Source: Deuterostichococcus epilithicus (taxonomy: Eukaryota; Chlorophyta; Trebouxiophyceae; Prasiolales; Stichococcaceae). From it: a stretch of DNA of 64,000 bases. The DNA is taken from contig JAVTLE010000013.1 in assembly GCA_033439295.1 (NCBI GenBank), positions 1,798,001-1,862,000 of the forward strand, in the 5' to 3' direction. Positions 23,519 through 36,032 of this stretch are shown piece after piece; position 1 is the stretch's first letter, and every line of letters starts with the position of its first letter. Made by a program: the position numbers and the translations under genes. Below the pieces are notes generated by a model, which was not told the origin of the DNA, did not search any database, and saw only the letters and a list, made by a program, of their open reading frames with translations.

Positions 23519-24690
23519 ATGGGTGGATCGGCGTCCAAAGCCCATGTGCATGACCTCGATGCAGGACCGCACGGCCCATCACCCGTACGGGTGCGGGTCC
23601 CAACATTCCGGAGCGCAGTGCCACCCGCGCATACACCTGCAGACTGGTGGCATGCAATATGCGAGCTGTACTCAATGCTCTGAGTGGAATGCAGGTCAGC
23701 CCAAAGCTGCTGCTGCAGCTCGCGGGGCAGGATGTGCCGGAGGGCGATGTAGCGCCAACCGGCTTTAGCAGGTGCTTTCTGCAGCCCCAGACGCGCTGCC
23801 GTCCCACGGGTCAGGGATGACCGCGCCTCGGGCCTCTGAGCTGCGCGCTGGGGATCATGCAAAATTCAAATACAACGCGCCCGCCGCCGAGGCAGAAGAC
23901 GTGCAGCAGCAGCTGCGCTGGTTCGGCTCCACGCCTGGGCTTCTTGTGGCGTCGCAGCTCATCAAGGCTCCTCCTTCCTTACAGGGTCGGTCCCGGCGCG
24001 CACAGCGAGGCGGACAAGGCAGCGGAAGCTCTAGAGGACACGCTGCGAGGCAGCCAGCAGCTTCGCTCGGCACTGCAGGCCAGCCACCGCATCGGCGACC
24101 TGCTGCTGAAGAGCGAGGCGGAGGAGGCGGCGCGGGTGCAGGAGTATGCGGAGGAGCTGCTCGACCACGAGTACAGGTGACCTTGACTGCAGAACTGTAG
24201 GCGCTGCCTTGGATTGAGTCCGACCTGCTGCTGAGCTTGAGGAAAGGTTGCCGCTGCCTTGTATGGAGTTGTCGCTGCGGCCGAGTCAAGGAGTGTTGGC
24301 ACAGGCTGAGCCTCCTGCCAGGAGGAGTGGGGATGTCGCTGACGGATGGTGCAACTGTGCAAGACAAGCGGCAGATTAGCGGACTCGCACCCAGCAGGAG
24401 GTTGACGAGATTATGCCGCTGCTGCTGCAGGGTGCCCGTCAGGTCCACGCCGTGCGAACGTGCCAGGCAGGCATGCGTAGACTGCTACAGCCAGCACCCG
24501 CAGGTGTGCAGCGCCTTTGCAATGAAATCATGCTAAACACAATAGTTGTCAGATAACGAGCGGTGCAAGAGTGGAATGGGTGGCTGACGTCTGTGTCGCA
24601 TGCTTGCAGGACGTTTTGAAATGTGCAGACACAGTGGCAGCGTACAAGGATTGTGCGGATCAGGCATTTGGCAAATTTGTAGGTCGATGA
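23519..24690 (+). CDS. MIC19: MICOS complex subunit Mic19 (CHCHD3-like)
   Basis: Five exons: 23519-23590, 23695-23771, 23985-24176, 24431-24503, 24610-24690; 164 residues. The start MGGSASKA is a myristoylation-type N-terminus like that of CHCHD3. VSPKLLLQLAGQ follows, then a charged coiled coil of about 60 residues (from SEADKAAEALEDTLRG to EYAEELLDHEYR). The C-terminal CHCH domain has two CX9C motifs, CERARQACVDC and CADTVAAYKDC, expected to form two disulphides after Mia40 import. Mic19 sits in the mitochondrial inner-membrane MICOS complex and shapes cristae junctions. Length, domain order and all phases fit. It is convergent with the TraB gene, with only 119 bp between stop codons. Confidence 0.9.
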
Positions 24691-24809
24691 CGTATTTCTG
24701 GGTGCAGCTACGGCAAATTAGCGTGTTTTCAAATGCCGTCATTGGTGGGTCAGAAAGCTTCAAGAGTTCGCCAAAGAATTGCTACAGATCCTGAAGGTTT
24801 TTGTGCACC

Positions 24810-26664
24810 TCATTCTCTGTTAACCTCAAGATACAAATAGAGCATTTGGAGGTCAATCGCCAGATCTTCATCATAACCAGGACCATTGTTGACGGGCCGG
24901 ACGGCGCGCAGCGGAGCCAATACATCCCACATGTCACAGCCCCCCCAGCCGCCGCACACCGCTGCCAGGTTGTCGCGTGGCAGGACAGCCAGCAGCATGC
25001 GGGTGCTGCCATAGATCTCGGCTGCGATGGCGCACGGCTGCTCCTGGTCAACTGCAGGCGGCCCTATGACTCGATCAAATTCTGCTAGGACCTCGCTGCT
25101 GCAGCACAGGGCGAGGGCTGAGCGCAGGATCGCCCGCCGGACGCCTGCCGCTGCTGCGGACTCGACCGGCCGCAAGCCCGGCTGGCTCATGGCTGCCAGC
25201 GCTGCATCATCTGGCCAGGCGCGCTGCTGGAAGGCGTGCTGGAGGCCGGCCATGTGGTCCTGGCCTGCTCGCAGCAACGTGCTGTCCATCAGGTGACGTG
25301 CCTTAGTTGACAGAATTGTCCAGAAACAGGTGCAGGAGCATTCACGATTGAGCACTCGTGGTGCACGCCGCCCAACCACAAAACAGTGCTCAGATCCAGA
25401 TACGTGCACCGCCCAAAACTCACCCACAACGCCAACAACGATGCCGGATGCGCCTGCGAGTCGAGCGGCCCGCTGCAGGCTGTGCGCAAGAATCGCATTG
25501 CGCTCCGCAATCATTATGTGGTGTACGCAGTCGTCAGGGACGGCTGCCTCGTCAGCTGGCGGCGCCCCCCCATGTTTGGCCAGCAGCTCCCAATAATTTG
25601 CCGCACTGAGCCGCCCAAAAGCGCTGTCCAGATCTGCACTGCAACAGGGAGCAGGCATCTCAACATCAGCTGGCAGAGATAAAGCCTCTCTTCGATTTCC
25701 TAACTCCAAAATAGACAGTGCTACCCCCTCCCCCCCCCCGCGCCCTCCTCCATTTGTTGACAACAGGTTTTTTATATGTTAGAAAAGGCAAACAATAAAA
25801 AAAAACCTCACCCGCGAGGGACGGCAGATTATGTAGGCGCTGAAGGGTGAGGTGCTTCGGCCTGTCCGCGGACATCAGCTGTGCACCAACGGCAAAAGCA
25901 GCAATGTAGACCAGCTGCTCGCCTGGGAACTGGCGCCTGAGATCCTGCAGTGCGCACGTTTCGATCAGGTCCTGAAAGTGAAGCTTCAAACTGAGAGTTC
26001 CTTGCATCGACAACCGGTCACGAAACCTCATCAAGTCGAGAAAATGTGAGCAACCAGGCAATCCACACGCAAGCAGGGCCGACATGCCGCGCCAACTCAG
26101 TAGACGAGTTGCAGGGTCGAAGAAAGCGCTGACCTGCCAGACGCCGGACGACTCTGGTGGCTGGGTCGAGTCCAGCTTCGCCGCAATCTGACACAGCATG
26201 CGCAGCCGGAAGTCGCGCTGCTGCTGCTGATAGTCATCCGCCGACAGCATGCCGCCTGTCCGCGAGCCATGCTGCGCTGTCACGGCGGTTTCCACCGCCA
26301 CGATCGCCGGCCGCGAGCGCCAGATGAACTCTGCCGCCTCGTGCTGCGACTCCGAGTGGCACACGCCAAAGAGGTGAAGACCTGCGGCGTCTGTCAGGTC
26401 GTCGATGTGGGCGTAGGACGCATGCTGGCTGGGTTGCGTGGCTGCCTCGCTGGGCTCAGCAGGCTGCAGCGGCTCACGATATGCACACCGCGCTGCCACA
26501 TCGACTTGGGCGCCCAGCTGACTGCGGAAAGCTGACGGCGCCGCGCGGCTGCAGGAGGCTGCGCCGCAATGATTTCGCCTGCTCAGCGTGTGTGCGGGTG
26601 GCACGCCGTTGTCTCCGCAGCTTCGCGGAGCCGCAGCGGCAGGCGGCTGCAGCAGGGCTGGCAT
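24810..26664 (-). CDS. TraB-domain protein
   Basis: Exons 26664-25812, 25633-25428 and 25301-24810 give 516 residues; a further intron (26133-25972, GTCAGC to TTTCAG, 162 nt, in frame) would reduce it to 462. TraB features are LHLFGVCHSESQHEAAEFI followed by PAIVAVETAV at the N-terminal side, DRPKHLTLQRL in the middle, and AERNAILAHSLQRAARLAG before GIVVGVARHLMD near the C-terminus. TraB/PrgY/Gumn-fold proteins include plant mitochondrial outer-membrane TRB proteins; the molecular activity is uncertain. No membrane segment is clear. The second donor (after GIVVGV) was set by phase with the only stop-free acceptor. A poly-C tract (25724-25739) and poly-A run lie in intron 1. Confidence 0.75.
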
Positions 26665-27869
26665 GGCACGGAACTGAGGCCGCCGTCAGAGCGCTCACAA
26701 GCTCCTGCGCTGCAAACAGCAGCCCACACTCAGTACAGCTTTCGTGCAAGATTAGCTCAGGACACGCACTGCGACAGGTCCGGCAGCAGACATGCTGGCT
26801 GGCTTCAGTAAACTGAGTGTCTTCAGGAGATCGGATATATGCTTGTCAAGTTGAAGTTCATCATCAGCCAGCACAGGTGTTAGGTGGGTGCACTCTCAAC
26901 AGCCAGGGCGGACGAGGCTCAGATAGGGGCGAAAATTTCTCTCAGCATCGCACTGGTGCTTTGGATAGTAGTAATGTTTCAATCATCACCGCCATCGGGG
27001 TCCGCCATCAAACAAGGCAGCAAGACGTCAATGCAAGACTACGATCGTGCAGCCGTGCCTCAGAGAAATCCGCTATTGTTCGTCATGAATACGCTCTACA
27101 TTGTAGAGCGCTCAGAGTGTGTAACAAAAAGCATATCATCATAGGCGGCGGCTTGACCACATGCTTGACAGCATAGGGACGCGAGAGTTGGAGCGCCGGG
27201 CGGCACACACCGCGTGATTCAACGTCGATTTGGTGTCGGCCATGAAGGAAGCCGGCATGGCTGGACGCCTGCTGCAGCTTGGGCGCTGCTGTCAACAGTC
27301 TCAAGGATGAGCTGCCAGGTGCAGAGGCTGCGAAAGTAGAGAGGGTTGGAGAGGCCTGAAGCGGTAATCCGCTGCGATAACGTCACAAGGCGATTAACTT
27401 CGAGCCTGATGGCTATGTCGCACGGCAAGGCGCCAATGACTGGACACACAGAACAACCGCCAAACCGGTGATCGACCAGCCAGCACGCCGCGACCCACCA
27501 GGCGCGGTGGTGAGAGAGCGCGCAGATTTGCAGACAGGAAGAGATTGTGCAGACTGGAAAGTGAGCGTGAGCAGGCGGCGCTGGCAATCTTGTCGGAGAC
27601 TTCTACGGAACGACCTTGCAGTCCGCAGCATGAGGCCGTGCTGCCTGCGTGCTGCCACTCTGCCAGCGTGCTGCAGTCACGCTCACTCCTTCTTAGTCTC
27701 TCCTTCTTACCTACCTTCCTTCCTTCTCAACGGCATTGTTCCAGCTCACTCGAGCCCTCCGTTATCTGTCTTGCTGGATATTGCTGACGATATTTGGAGC
27801 GGTGAAAGCTCCGAATTGTGTGCCAGGACTTCGACCAATACTACACAGACAGAAGAAGAGAGCACATTC
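26665..27869. promoter_or_regulatory. Head-to-head intergenic region
   Basis: This 1.2-kb gap separates TraB (-) and UCH37 (+) starts. A pyrimidine-rich tract at 27683-27728 lies 140 bp before the UCH37 ATG and could mark its transcription start area. An in-frame open stretch runs upstream of that ATG from about 27468 but has no conserved sequence. Nothing else recognised. Confidence 0.4.
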
Positions 27870-30578
27870 ATGTCGGACGCGTGGACCACCATCGAGAGTG
27901 ATCCGGGTGTCTTCCTTTCGACGACAAGTCTTTTGCGCACGAGGCGTTGTCCGGCGCCTGCTGTGTGCTTCTGCAGTCACCTGGATAATCTGGTGAAGAG
28001 ACTCCGAAGTGACCCGTCAACAATACTGAAGCCTCGCATCTTTCCTCCAGGCGTCTTCACCGAGCTCATTCATCAGTTCGGCGTCAAGGACGTCCAGGTG
28101 CGCCCTGCCGTCATTAGCGGCACTCTCGTTAGCATACAGGACATGTTTGACCCTGGAGAATCCAGAGCTCCATACACAAGCTATCTCGCTCGTTGTGCGC
28201 AGGTCGAGGAGCTGTACTCTCTGGAGGAGGAGGCTCTCCGAGACCTGCGGTGCGCACAGAAGCTGACTGGGGGTAACACAAACGCCACTCATGCCGTACG
28301 ACCACACGACCAGTCTCGACGTAGCAACGGATCACTGGGATGGCTGCAAAGGTGCTCACGGCAGGCGCTGATGGATGTGACATTTTGCAGGCCGGTGTAC
28401 GGACTGATTTTCCTATTCAAGTGGCGGGCGGGGCAGGCGGATGCTGACAAGCCGGTGGATAACGCGGGCGGCAAGGTGTTCTTCGCTAGTCAGGTCATAA
28501 CCAATGCCTGCGCCACACAGGTATGCAGCGACACAGTAGACATCAGGTTCTCTGGCAGCGTCTGCGCTGTAGACTTGGGGCATGCGAGGTACTATCAAAG
28601 AGCGTGACAAAGTTGCTTGTCAGACTTGGCAGATCATGAGCCACACGGCACTGCTGCAGGCCATCCTGTCTGTGCTGCTGAACCGGCCAGACATCCAGAT
28701 CGGCCCGGAGCTCACCTCGCTGAAGGAGTTCACGGCAGACTTCCCGCCAGAGATGAAGGGTGCGTGCCTTTTCCCGTGCCTCGCCTTTCCAATCCAGCTC
28801 TGCAAGTTCCACATCAACTCATGCTGCAAGAACACTCTGCATTCCACTTCAAAAGTCTCTGTCATCGCCGAACCAGCTCGTATCTCATATTTCCTCCAGG
28901 AATGGCGATCGGAAACAGTGAGAGCATCCGGCAAGCGCACAACAGCTTTGCGCCGCCCGAGCCCATCGTATCAGACGACACGAAGGCCACGGAGAAAGAG
29001 GGTGCGTGCCAATCTCGATCTGCCTGTGCGGCAACGAGCGAGGCTTGCGCTTCATCAAAGCGCCATCTGCATGGCGTGCAGCTCTCGCTGCATATCTGCA
29101 TGCATTTCATCCCGAAGAGCGGCATCCTGGCAGTCCAGAGCACTCTTGAGGCTGCCCTGCTTACTCTTTTCCGCCTTGCTGCAGACCTCTTTCACTTCGT
29201 GTCCTATGTACCGGTTGATGGCGGCGTGTACGAGCTGGATGGCCTCAAACCTGGACCGGTGAGGATCGGCAATGGCAACGAGGTGAGTCGGTGGTGCTGG
29301 CGGCGCCCTGTGCCGGCTGCACTCCTTATGCTTGCTTGCACAGCCACCGCAGATCCCATCGAAAAGCTCTAAGTGACACAATGATATTGCTTCTGCAGGA
29401 CACATGGCTAGATGTGGTGCGCACAGCTTGGCCGGGCCGCGGCTCCGTGCAGCAGCTCCCTCACTGTAATGATGGCACCCCATGCATGCTCTCAGCCGGT
29501 GATGCCGAGCGCGTCGCACCGCTGGCGTCGCCTACCCTGCCACGTTCTGCTTCTCTTGCAAAGGAGACACCTTGCCGAAGGCTGTCCTGAGTCACCCTTT
29601 CACCTCCGATACGACAACAGGCACGGCCGCACATCCTGCAGCGCATTGAGGCGTACAGCAAAAACGAGATCCGCTTCAACCTGATGGGCCTCGTGAGTCC
29701 CACTGGCTGCACTTGCCAAGTCTGCCAAGCCTGCTTGTCGCTCCACCAGGATCGAGCTCTGAAAGCCTCGGGGACCCTCCCTGCCCTGCTGTGGCAACTC
29801 GTCGCGCCGCAGCCGCGCACCCTCTGCGCAGGTGCGCAACAGGGCGACGGCGGCGCGGGAGGCCCTGGAGCAGGCCGCGGCGCTGCGGGAGGCGCTCGCT
29901 GCCAGCCTCGGGCCCGAGCCCGAGTCCGAGCAGCTGCAGCACCTGCAGCAGGTGGAGCGCCAGATCAGCAGGCGCGTGGGAGCGGGTCGGGGCACCTGTC
30001 AGCACTCGGCTTCATGCAGGCTGGGGGCAGAGGACAGGAGGCGCTGTCGTGCATGTGGCCTGCAAGCGCGTCCGAGGCCATGCAGGCAGATGCGATGGTT
30101 GCCAGCGGCTCAGTGGTCGTGGAGTCCTCATGCGAACTGGGACGCATTTTGTCTCTGCAGCCTGGAGGCAGATATCGCAGCAGAGGAGGCGAGGTTCAGA
30201 AACTACCGGGACGAGAACATCAGGTGCGGAATGCTGCATGCGATGTGGATCGGGTGCTATTTGCCTTGATGGTTGCAGTGCCTGTAGGCGTGATACTATG
30301 CTGAGCTAGCCACTTGGCCTCTTCTCACGTCCAGGCGACGGCACAACTACATTCCATTCATGTTGCAAATGCTGATGCTGCTGGTGAGTGCCATGTCGGA
30401 TTTGCAGTGTTTATGTTGGTGCAGTCTCGCTTACGTTGGTACAGTCCTGCTTAAATTGATGCAGTCCTGCTCTTGTTCCTTCATTCTCAAGTCCGCTCAC
30501 GACCACTGACGCGTCGTGCAGGCAGAGAAGAATCAGCTACAACCCCTCATCGACAAGGCACGGTCCAGCAACAGCTAG
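27870..30578 (+). CDS. UCHL5: Ubiquitin C-terminal hydrolase UCH37/UCHL5
   Basis: Thirteen exons: 27870-27906, 28051-28097, 28203-28249, 28391-28520, 28660-28759, 28900-29001, 29185-29282, 29399-29416, 29621-29692, 29832-29971, 30161-30223, 30335-30383, 30522-30578; 319 residues, as expected for the family. This cysteine protease trims ubiquitin chains on the 26S proteasome. The catalytic Cys lies in NACATQAILSVLLN, the oxyanion Gln in FFASQVITN, the His in DLFHFVSYVPVDGGVYELDG with Asp following. The C-terminal coiled-coil/ULD tail (SLEADIAAEEARFRNYRDE, RRHNYIPFMLQMLMLLAEK) is the part that binds the proteasome. Exon 8 is only 18 nt. The intron after 29971 begins CAG|GCGCGT, a GC donor; a GT alternative at 29986 would fit less well. 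RPT6 lies 6 kb downstream. Confidence 0.95.
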
Positions 30579-31031
30579 CACACAGCGGCAGCTTGAAAGT
30601 GCGGCAACCAGGCTGTCGACTGTACACGTAGGCTACCACGCTCACAAGCCGCAGGGGAGCAGGGGCAGGCGGAAAGCGTACAACAAGGAGGGAAGCAACT
30701 GCGTGGATAGCGTGTTGTGGTGTCACACATTACAATAAGGACCAATGTCCACAAGCCTTACGACGGCCACTCAGGGATGCTTATAAGAGGTACAAAACCA
30801 AATAGGTACCCAACGGCACACCACAAACAATGATTTACAGACCGCGATGCACTTTTCTGTCAGGTGCAGCCGTGAGTTCCGGCAATGCCGATCAATGATG
30901 ATCGGCATTGCCGCCGGACAGCATCGGTGCCTTTCTACAAACGCAAAGCCGCAGGCGGCGGTGCCTGCCTGCACTGCTCGGCAGGTGCACGCAGCCGCCG
31001 CTGTGACGGTTCTGCCATCAGAAGTTGCCCG
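30579..31031. other. Intergenic, tail-to-tail, with hairpin
   Basis: Holds 3' untranslated regions of UCH37 (+) and ClpX (-). The notable content is the 15-bp perfect hairpin at 30880-30913. No gene seen. Confidence 0.6.
30880..30913. repeat. Perfect 15-bp hairpin, 4-nt loop
   Basis: CGGCAATGCCGATCA (30880-30894) pairs completely with TGATCGGCATTGCCG (30899-30913) around the loop ATGA. It lies 119 bp past the ClpX stop and 302 bp past the UCH37 stop, between convergent genes. Confidence 0.9.
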
Positions 31032-34000
31032 TCATATGATGGCCCGTCGCTGCTCCTCGGCATGCTCCTCGCCGCCGTTGTGGCCGTGCGCGTCTTCCCC
31101 AGCGCCAACCTCGCCCTCCTCCAGCTCTGCCAGCGCCGCCTCCAGCTCCTCCTCGCTCTGCGCCATGTGCAGGTTCGATAAATCACAGACGGATGGGTCG
31201 CACTGAGTGCGCAGGGAGGCAGGCTTGGGGAGCCACCTGCTGCAGTGTCAGCGGCGCGAGCGCAAGCTCGCACCCTGCGCTTGAAGCCCCTCAGCTTCAG
31301 CAGCAGGAACGGGTCCCACACCTGGAAGAGGCGCACGGTGCCCGTCTCAATAGCGTGGCTGTCCACCAGCGCCGCCTCGATGTTGGCCTCCGGCGCCTGC
31401 AGAAGCACAGAAGCGGGCGTGGGCCTTGCTTGGAAGACCAGTTTTGCAGTTCTGCCAGCACAACGCAAAAGCACAGCGCAACCTGATGCCAACTTCAGCA
31501 GGAGACCAGCGTCCCAGGGGCTGGCGCTGCGTGCAAAGGAGGCGGACCCTGAAGCAGGCCCGTGAAACGTACAACTGCAACACGGCCTGGGCACCCTTGC
31601 CCGGGCGCAGGACGAAGCAAATGCGGAACAGGGTAGCCAAGGACGAGGCGCGCACGTGGTATTGCGCGTCCAGCAGCACTTTCTCCAGGATGCTGCGCAG
31701 GCCGCGGGCACCGGTGCCCTTGCGGCGTGCGAGGCCTGCCACAGCCCGCTGCGCGCCGGGCGTGAGGTGCAGCCGCGTACCGCTCAGCTCGAACTGGTAC
31801 GCAAACTGCTTGCCGAGCGCGTTGCGCGGCTGCATCAGCACCTGCACCAGCTCCTCCTCCGTCAGCGCCTGCGAGCCAAGAATGATATACATCAATGGAC
31901 ACGAAGCTTTTCGTTGGGGATTCGGTTAAAGAGTTGTATGGAGGATGAGCCCTTTCGGCAAGTGCCTGTCGTTCAGGGTGCGGCCGCGCCGGTGCGGCCC
32001 CAATCAGGTCGGCCCTGGCTGCTCAGCTGACGGCCGCGGCGTTGCGTGCTGCAGTTTAGCACGTGCGGGGAAGGAGGCTGCAGCACGCTCGCGCCTCTGC
32101 GACTGTTGGGCGTTGGAGCTGCAACCCCGCGATGGCGGGCGCGGCGCCAAAGCGTGCAAGTGCAGGCGTGCGATGCCGTCCGCAGGAGGCTTGGAAATTC
32201 CGGCGTGGACAGGAGCGCGCGCCTGCAGGCTGCACATGATGGGGAACCGGCCCACGAACTCGGGGATGAGGCCGAAGTGGATGAGGTCCACATGCTCTGC
32301 CCGCTGCAGCGTGTCGTCCGGCAGCGCCTCCGCAACCGCGCCGCTCTGTATCCGTGCGCGCACCTGTGCGGCAGCCGGATGTGTTTTGAGAGGGTTCGGG
32401 TGGCTTTTCGGGTGTCCTGCCGGGGGTCTTTTGATTCGTTGTTGTCAAAGCGGCGCCTCTGCGGCAGGCACACAGGAATGTGCGTGCTGCAGGCAGACGC
32501 GGCCGGACGGGTGCGGACCGGCGCCCCACGAGACACAGTGCCACAGGGGGGCTGCCCAGCTGTGCAGGTCGCAGCGGTCGCCTGCTAGAATCAAAAGAGC
32601 TGCACAACATGTTGCCGTGCCGCTGCCAGGCCACTGTCCCTCGACTGCAGTCCGGTGGGCCGGCGGGCACCGCACAGAGCCCGGCGATCGTGCACATGAC
32701 AGCAGCAGATGGACAGGGGCGAGCGGCACGCTAGACTTGAAAGCCTAGAAAGCGCACCGGGTTTCCGAAGCCCAGGGAGGCGGTGGAGGTGCGCTCCGCC
32801 ACCAGCCGGTCCAGGTTCACGAAGGCGCCGCCGCAGATGAACAGGATGTCCTTCGTGTTCAGCTGCGCGACGGGGGGGACCTACATCAGCGCTCGTCTGG
32901 GGGTCGCTGGAGGCTCGGCTGGTCGTCTGTGCAGTTGCGGGCGCACGCAAGGCGTGTCATTGCAAAGGCTATACAAGTGGGGTGCGCCGCCTAGGCAGAC
33001 GGTTGAGACCAAGCACAACGTGGCTCTGTATGGAGCGGATGTGGCGCGCTCACCGCCACAAAGTTGCCGCCGGGGTTCTTACGGCCTCCCTTCTCGGGCA
33101 CGTTGACGATGGTGCCCTCCAGCATCTTCAGCAGCGCCTGCTGCACGCCCTCGCCTGTCGCCAGGAAAGCACAGGGCAGCGGCTGACCGAGAGCAACGCG
33201 AAGGGATCAAACCCTGACTCCGCGACGGACGCGCCGGGTGTGAGAGGCACGATCCAGCACGCCTCACGACAAGGTACACCGCAGTGCGTCTCCAGGATCC
33301 CAGACGAGAACCGCTCATCTCACATGGGGGACCAGGAGAAAGCTGACCAGAAAAGACGCACCCGAGACGTCGCGGGTCATGGAGCCGCCGTCGGAGCGCG
33401 TGATCTTGTCCACCTCGTCGATGTAGATGATGCCGCGCTGCGCCTGGTGCACATTGGAGTCCGCCGCCACCAGCAGCTTGTGCAGCATCGACTCCACGTC
33501 CTGCAGGCAGTCCGTGGGCTCAGATATGGCAGGTGATGATGTTGAGGAGTCCGAGCGCGGAGCTGCCTGTCTGTGCAGCGGCGGCGGCGGCGCTGCTGCA
33601 GTCGGCAGGTGTGCGCATGTGGCAGAGCCACGATGCACACACGGTGCCCGGCTGCTGGGCGAGGGCCATCCAGCCAAAGTAGCAGTGCGACCTTGTCTCA
33701 CCTCACCGACGTAGCCGGCCTGGGTGAGGGCTGTTGCGTCCGCCATGGCGAATGGCACATTGACCAGCTTGGCGAGCGTCTGCGCCAGCAGCGTCTTCCC
33801 GGACCCTGTCGGCCCCTACAGATTCATCCCAAGCGATGAGGGTCGGACAGTCGATGCCGCTAGCGGGCAGACACTGCTACCCCGATCGGGCGGTCGATGT
33901 TGCTAACATTGACTGGCATTGACTGCCACGGCCGCCGCCGCAGCTGAAGAGCGCAAAGCACCACCGTAATGGAGCGCAACCAGAGGCAGAGGAGTATCTG

Positions 34001-34313
34001 CCCCAGATACTCAGCTCCACGCATGCCGAAGAGCGGCGAGCGGCCCACCAGCAGCAGCACGTTGCTCTTGTCGAGCTCAACGTCCGCCAGCTCGCGGCCG
34101 CTGAAGCCGACGCGGTCCGGCGACCCGTCGCCGCCGGCGTTCGCGCCGCTGTCACCGCCCTCACTGCCGCCGCTGTCCTTGCTGCCGCCCGCCGCCGCCT
34201 CGGCAGCGATGTCCGCCGCCATCGCCGACGCGTCCTGCCGCAGCGGTTTGTGCGTGCGCGCGGCCGCGGCGGTCTGCTCAGCGCGCTTGCGTCGCGCCGA
34301 CTCATACTTGACA

Positions 34314-34345
<32 letters not shown>

Positions 34346-36032
34346 CGTCTGCGGGAACGGAATGCAGGTCGCATCAGATGTGAAGACAGCCAGAGGCAGA
34401 CACCTCACGGCAGCGTGAAGGCAGCATGGGCACGAAGCCAGCCTGAGGCAGGATGCACTGGGCCGTTGCTCTACACGCTCCAGCAGCTCCAAGTATGGGG
34501 CTTGAGAAGCGGCTCTGGTCCTGCAGCTCGATCATGCAGCACAGACGCCGCACCATTCCCTGCCGCACAGCTCAAGGCGACCTCCTACCTTTTTGGCGCT
34601 GGCCTGGCCGACCACGAACTGGTCCAGCCGTGCCACGATTGCTCGCGGCAGCGGCACCTCCTGCCCGTCCCAGTCGGCGCTGTCCTGCGGCGTGGCGTTG
34701 CTGGCCACCTTCGCGCCCCCGCCGTGCACCGGCGGCACATCCGCGTAATCGGCGCCGCCGCCCTGCTGCAACAGGGGCATCCAACAGCATTCGGCGTTGG
34801 GCGACGGCTGCTGTCAGCCGCACAGTGCGGCGCGCAGGGCTGTTGCTCCGCACTGTGCACTACGCCCGTCTGACACGCTGGGATGCCCACAGAATCCTTC
34901 AGCGCGCACGCTGCAGCGGCACACCCTGCACCACCATGCCCAAAGCGCCTTGCACCACTGCCGCCTGGTTCTGATTACGTCAATCGCTGCCCCAAGGCGC
35001 TCACCTGGGCGTCAGAGTACGACACAAGCGCGGCCTCGTTGGTGATGGCCTCCGCCTCGCGGCTGGAGCGCGGCACGCGCGCCGTGCGTATGGGGATGCG
35101 GATCTCCCCCAGCTGCGACTTGCCGCTCCTGCTGGGGCTCGGCGCTTCGCTGTCGCTGCCGCTCCCGCTGCTGCCGCTGCCAGGCTGCAGGCTGCTGCTG
35201 TTGGGCGCGACAGGTGACCACACCGCCTGCGCCGGGCTCATCATCTCCTGCGGCCAGGTGCAATATTGTGCAGGTGTAAAAGAGCATCCTTCAGCAAGCG
35301 CTTGCCGGCCAAACCATCGTGCGCTGCCAAGCATCAGCCGCAGCTCGCGCAGCTGGAGAACACGCAAAGCAGGGTGTAAACCCGAACAGCAGGATGCGAG
35401 GATGCGGCCACATGGAAGCATCATGCTGGTGTAGCGCATGCCTCCAGCTCGTACCTTGCAGTTGATGCACCACATGATTGTCGGTGATGGCGGCCCAGAG
35501 CTCGTGCCGGTCTGCATGCAGAAATAGCCTGTGTCGCATTGTCCAAATAGCTGAGCGTTACAGGCACAGCTTGCCGCAGTCTCAGACATCATATAGCATG
35601 CAATCCTACCGTGGAGGTCAGGATGCTCTTGCCGTTCATGGGCACGACCTTCAGCGGTCGCCTGCACTTTGGGCACATTGCAGCCCCGTTTGCGCCACCA
35701 CCACCGCCTCCGGCCCCATGCTTTGGCGCCTCCGGCTGTTTCAGTGCCTCTGGCTTCGCTGGCTTCGCCGAGCTGAACCCCCACAGTCCTCTGATGCCGT
35801 TTAAGCTCCTCGAATCCTGGACCCAGGGCGCACAGCATTAGGAGGCATCCGGGCAACTTGTCGAGGGTTCAGCATACACGTGTCAGGTTCGAATACGCAC
35901 CTCTGCTTGACTACCCAGGAAAAGGGTGGCCGGTAGCAAATGCGCATGTGAAGGCTGCGCGACCAGAACCGATCCCCTGCTGCCCCGAACGAGACGATTT
36001 AGTGCGCGTGAGGTTGCGTTCCTCGTGGCCAT
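31032..36032 (-). CDS. CLPX: Mitochondrial ClpX AAA+ unfoldase
   Basis: Fourteen exons: 36032-35901, 35816-35610, 35511-35455, 35247-35005, 34765-34589, 34348-34049, 33815-33702, 33500-33362, 33154-33054, 32862-32758, 32363-32223, 31868-31656, 31396-31322, 31157-31032; 709 residues. ClpX unfolds proteins for ClpP in organelles. The start [17 protein letters not shown] is an Arg-rich mitochondrial presequence. A C4 zinc site follows (MCPKCRRP and MWCINCK), split over two exons. The AAA+ core shows [18 protein letters not shown], Walker [31 protein letters not shown], Walker [22 protein letters not shown], and sensor region IPEFVGRFP. There is a Gly/Ser/Ala-rich insertion before Walker A and an acidic Glu-rich tail. 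The intron after 32223 starts CAG|GCGCGC, and conservation with bacterial ClpX fixes that junction exactly. Confidence 0.95.

Noticed and set aside
23772-23984. Open frame MLSAAPDALPSHGSG in the Mic19 gene
   Set aside because: Lies in an intron. Joining 23771 to 23985 keeps phase and Mic19 domain order, while including it would break the frame.
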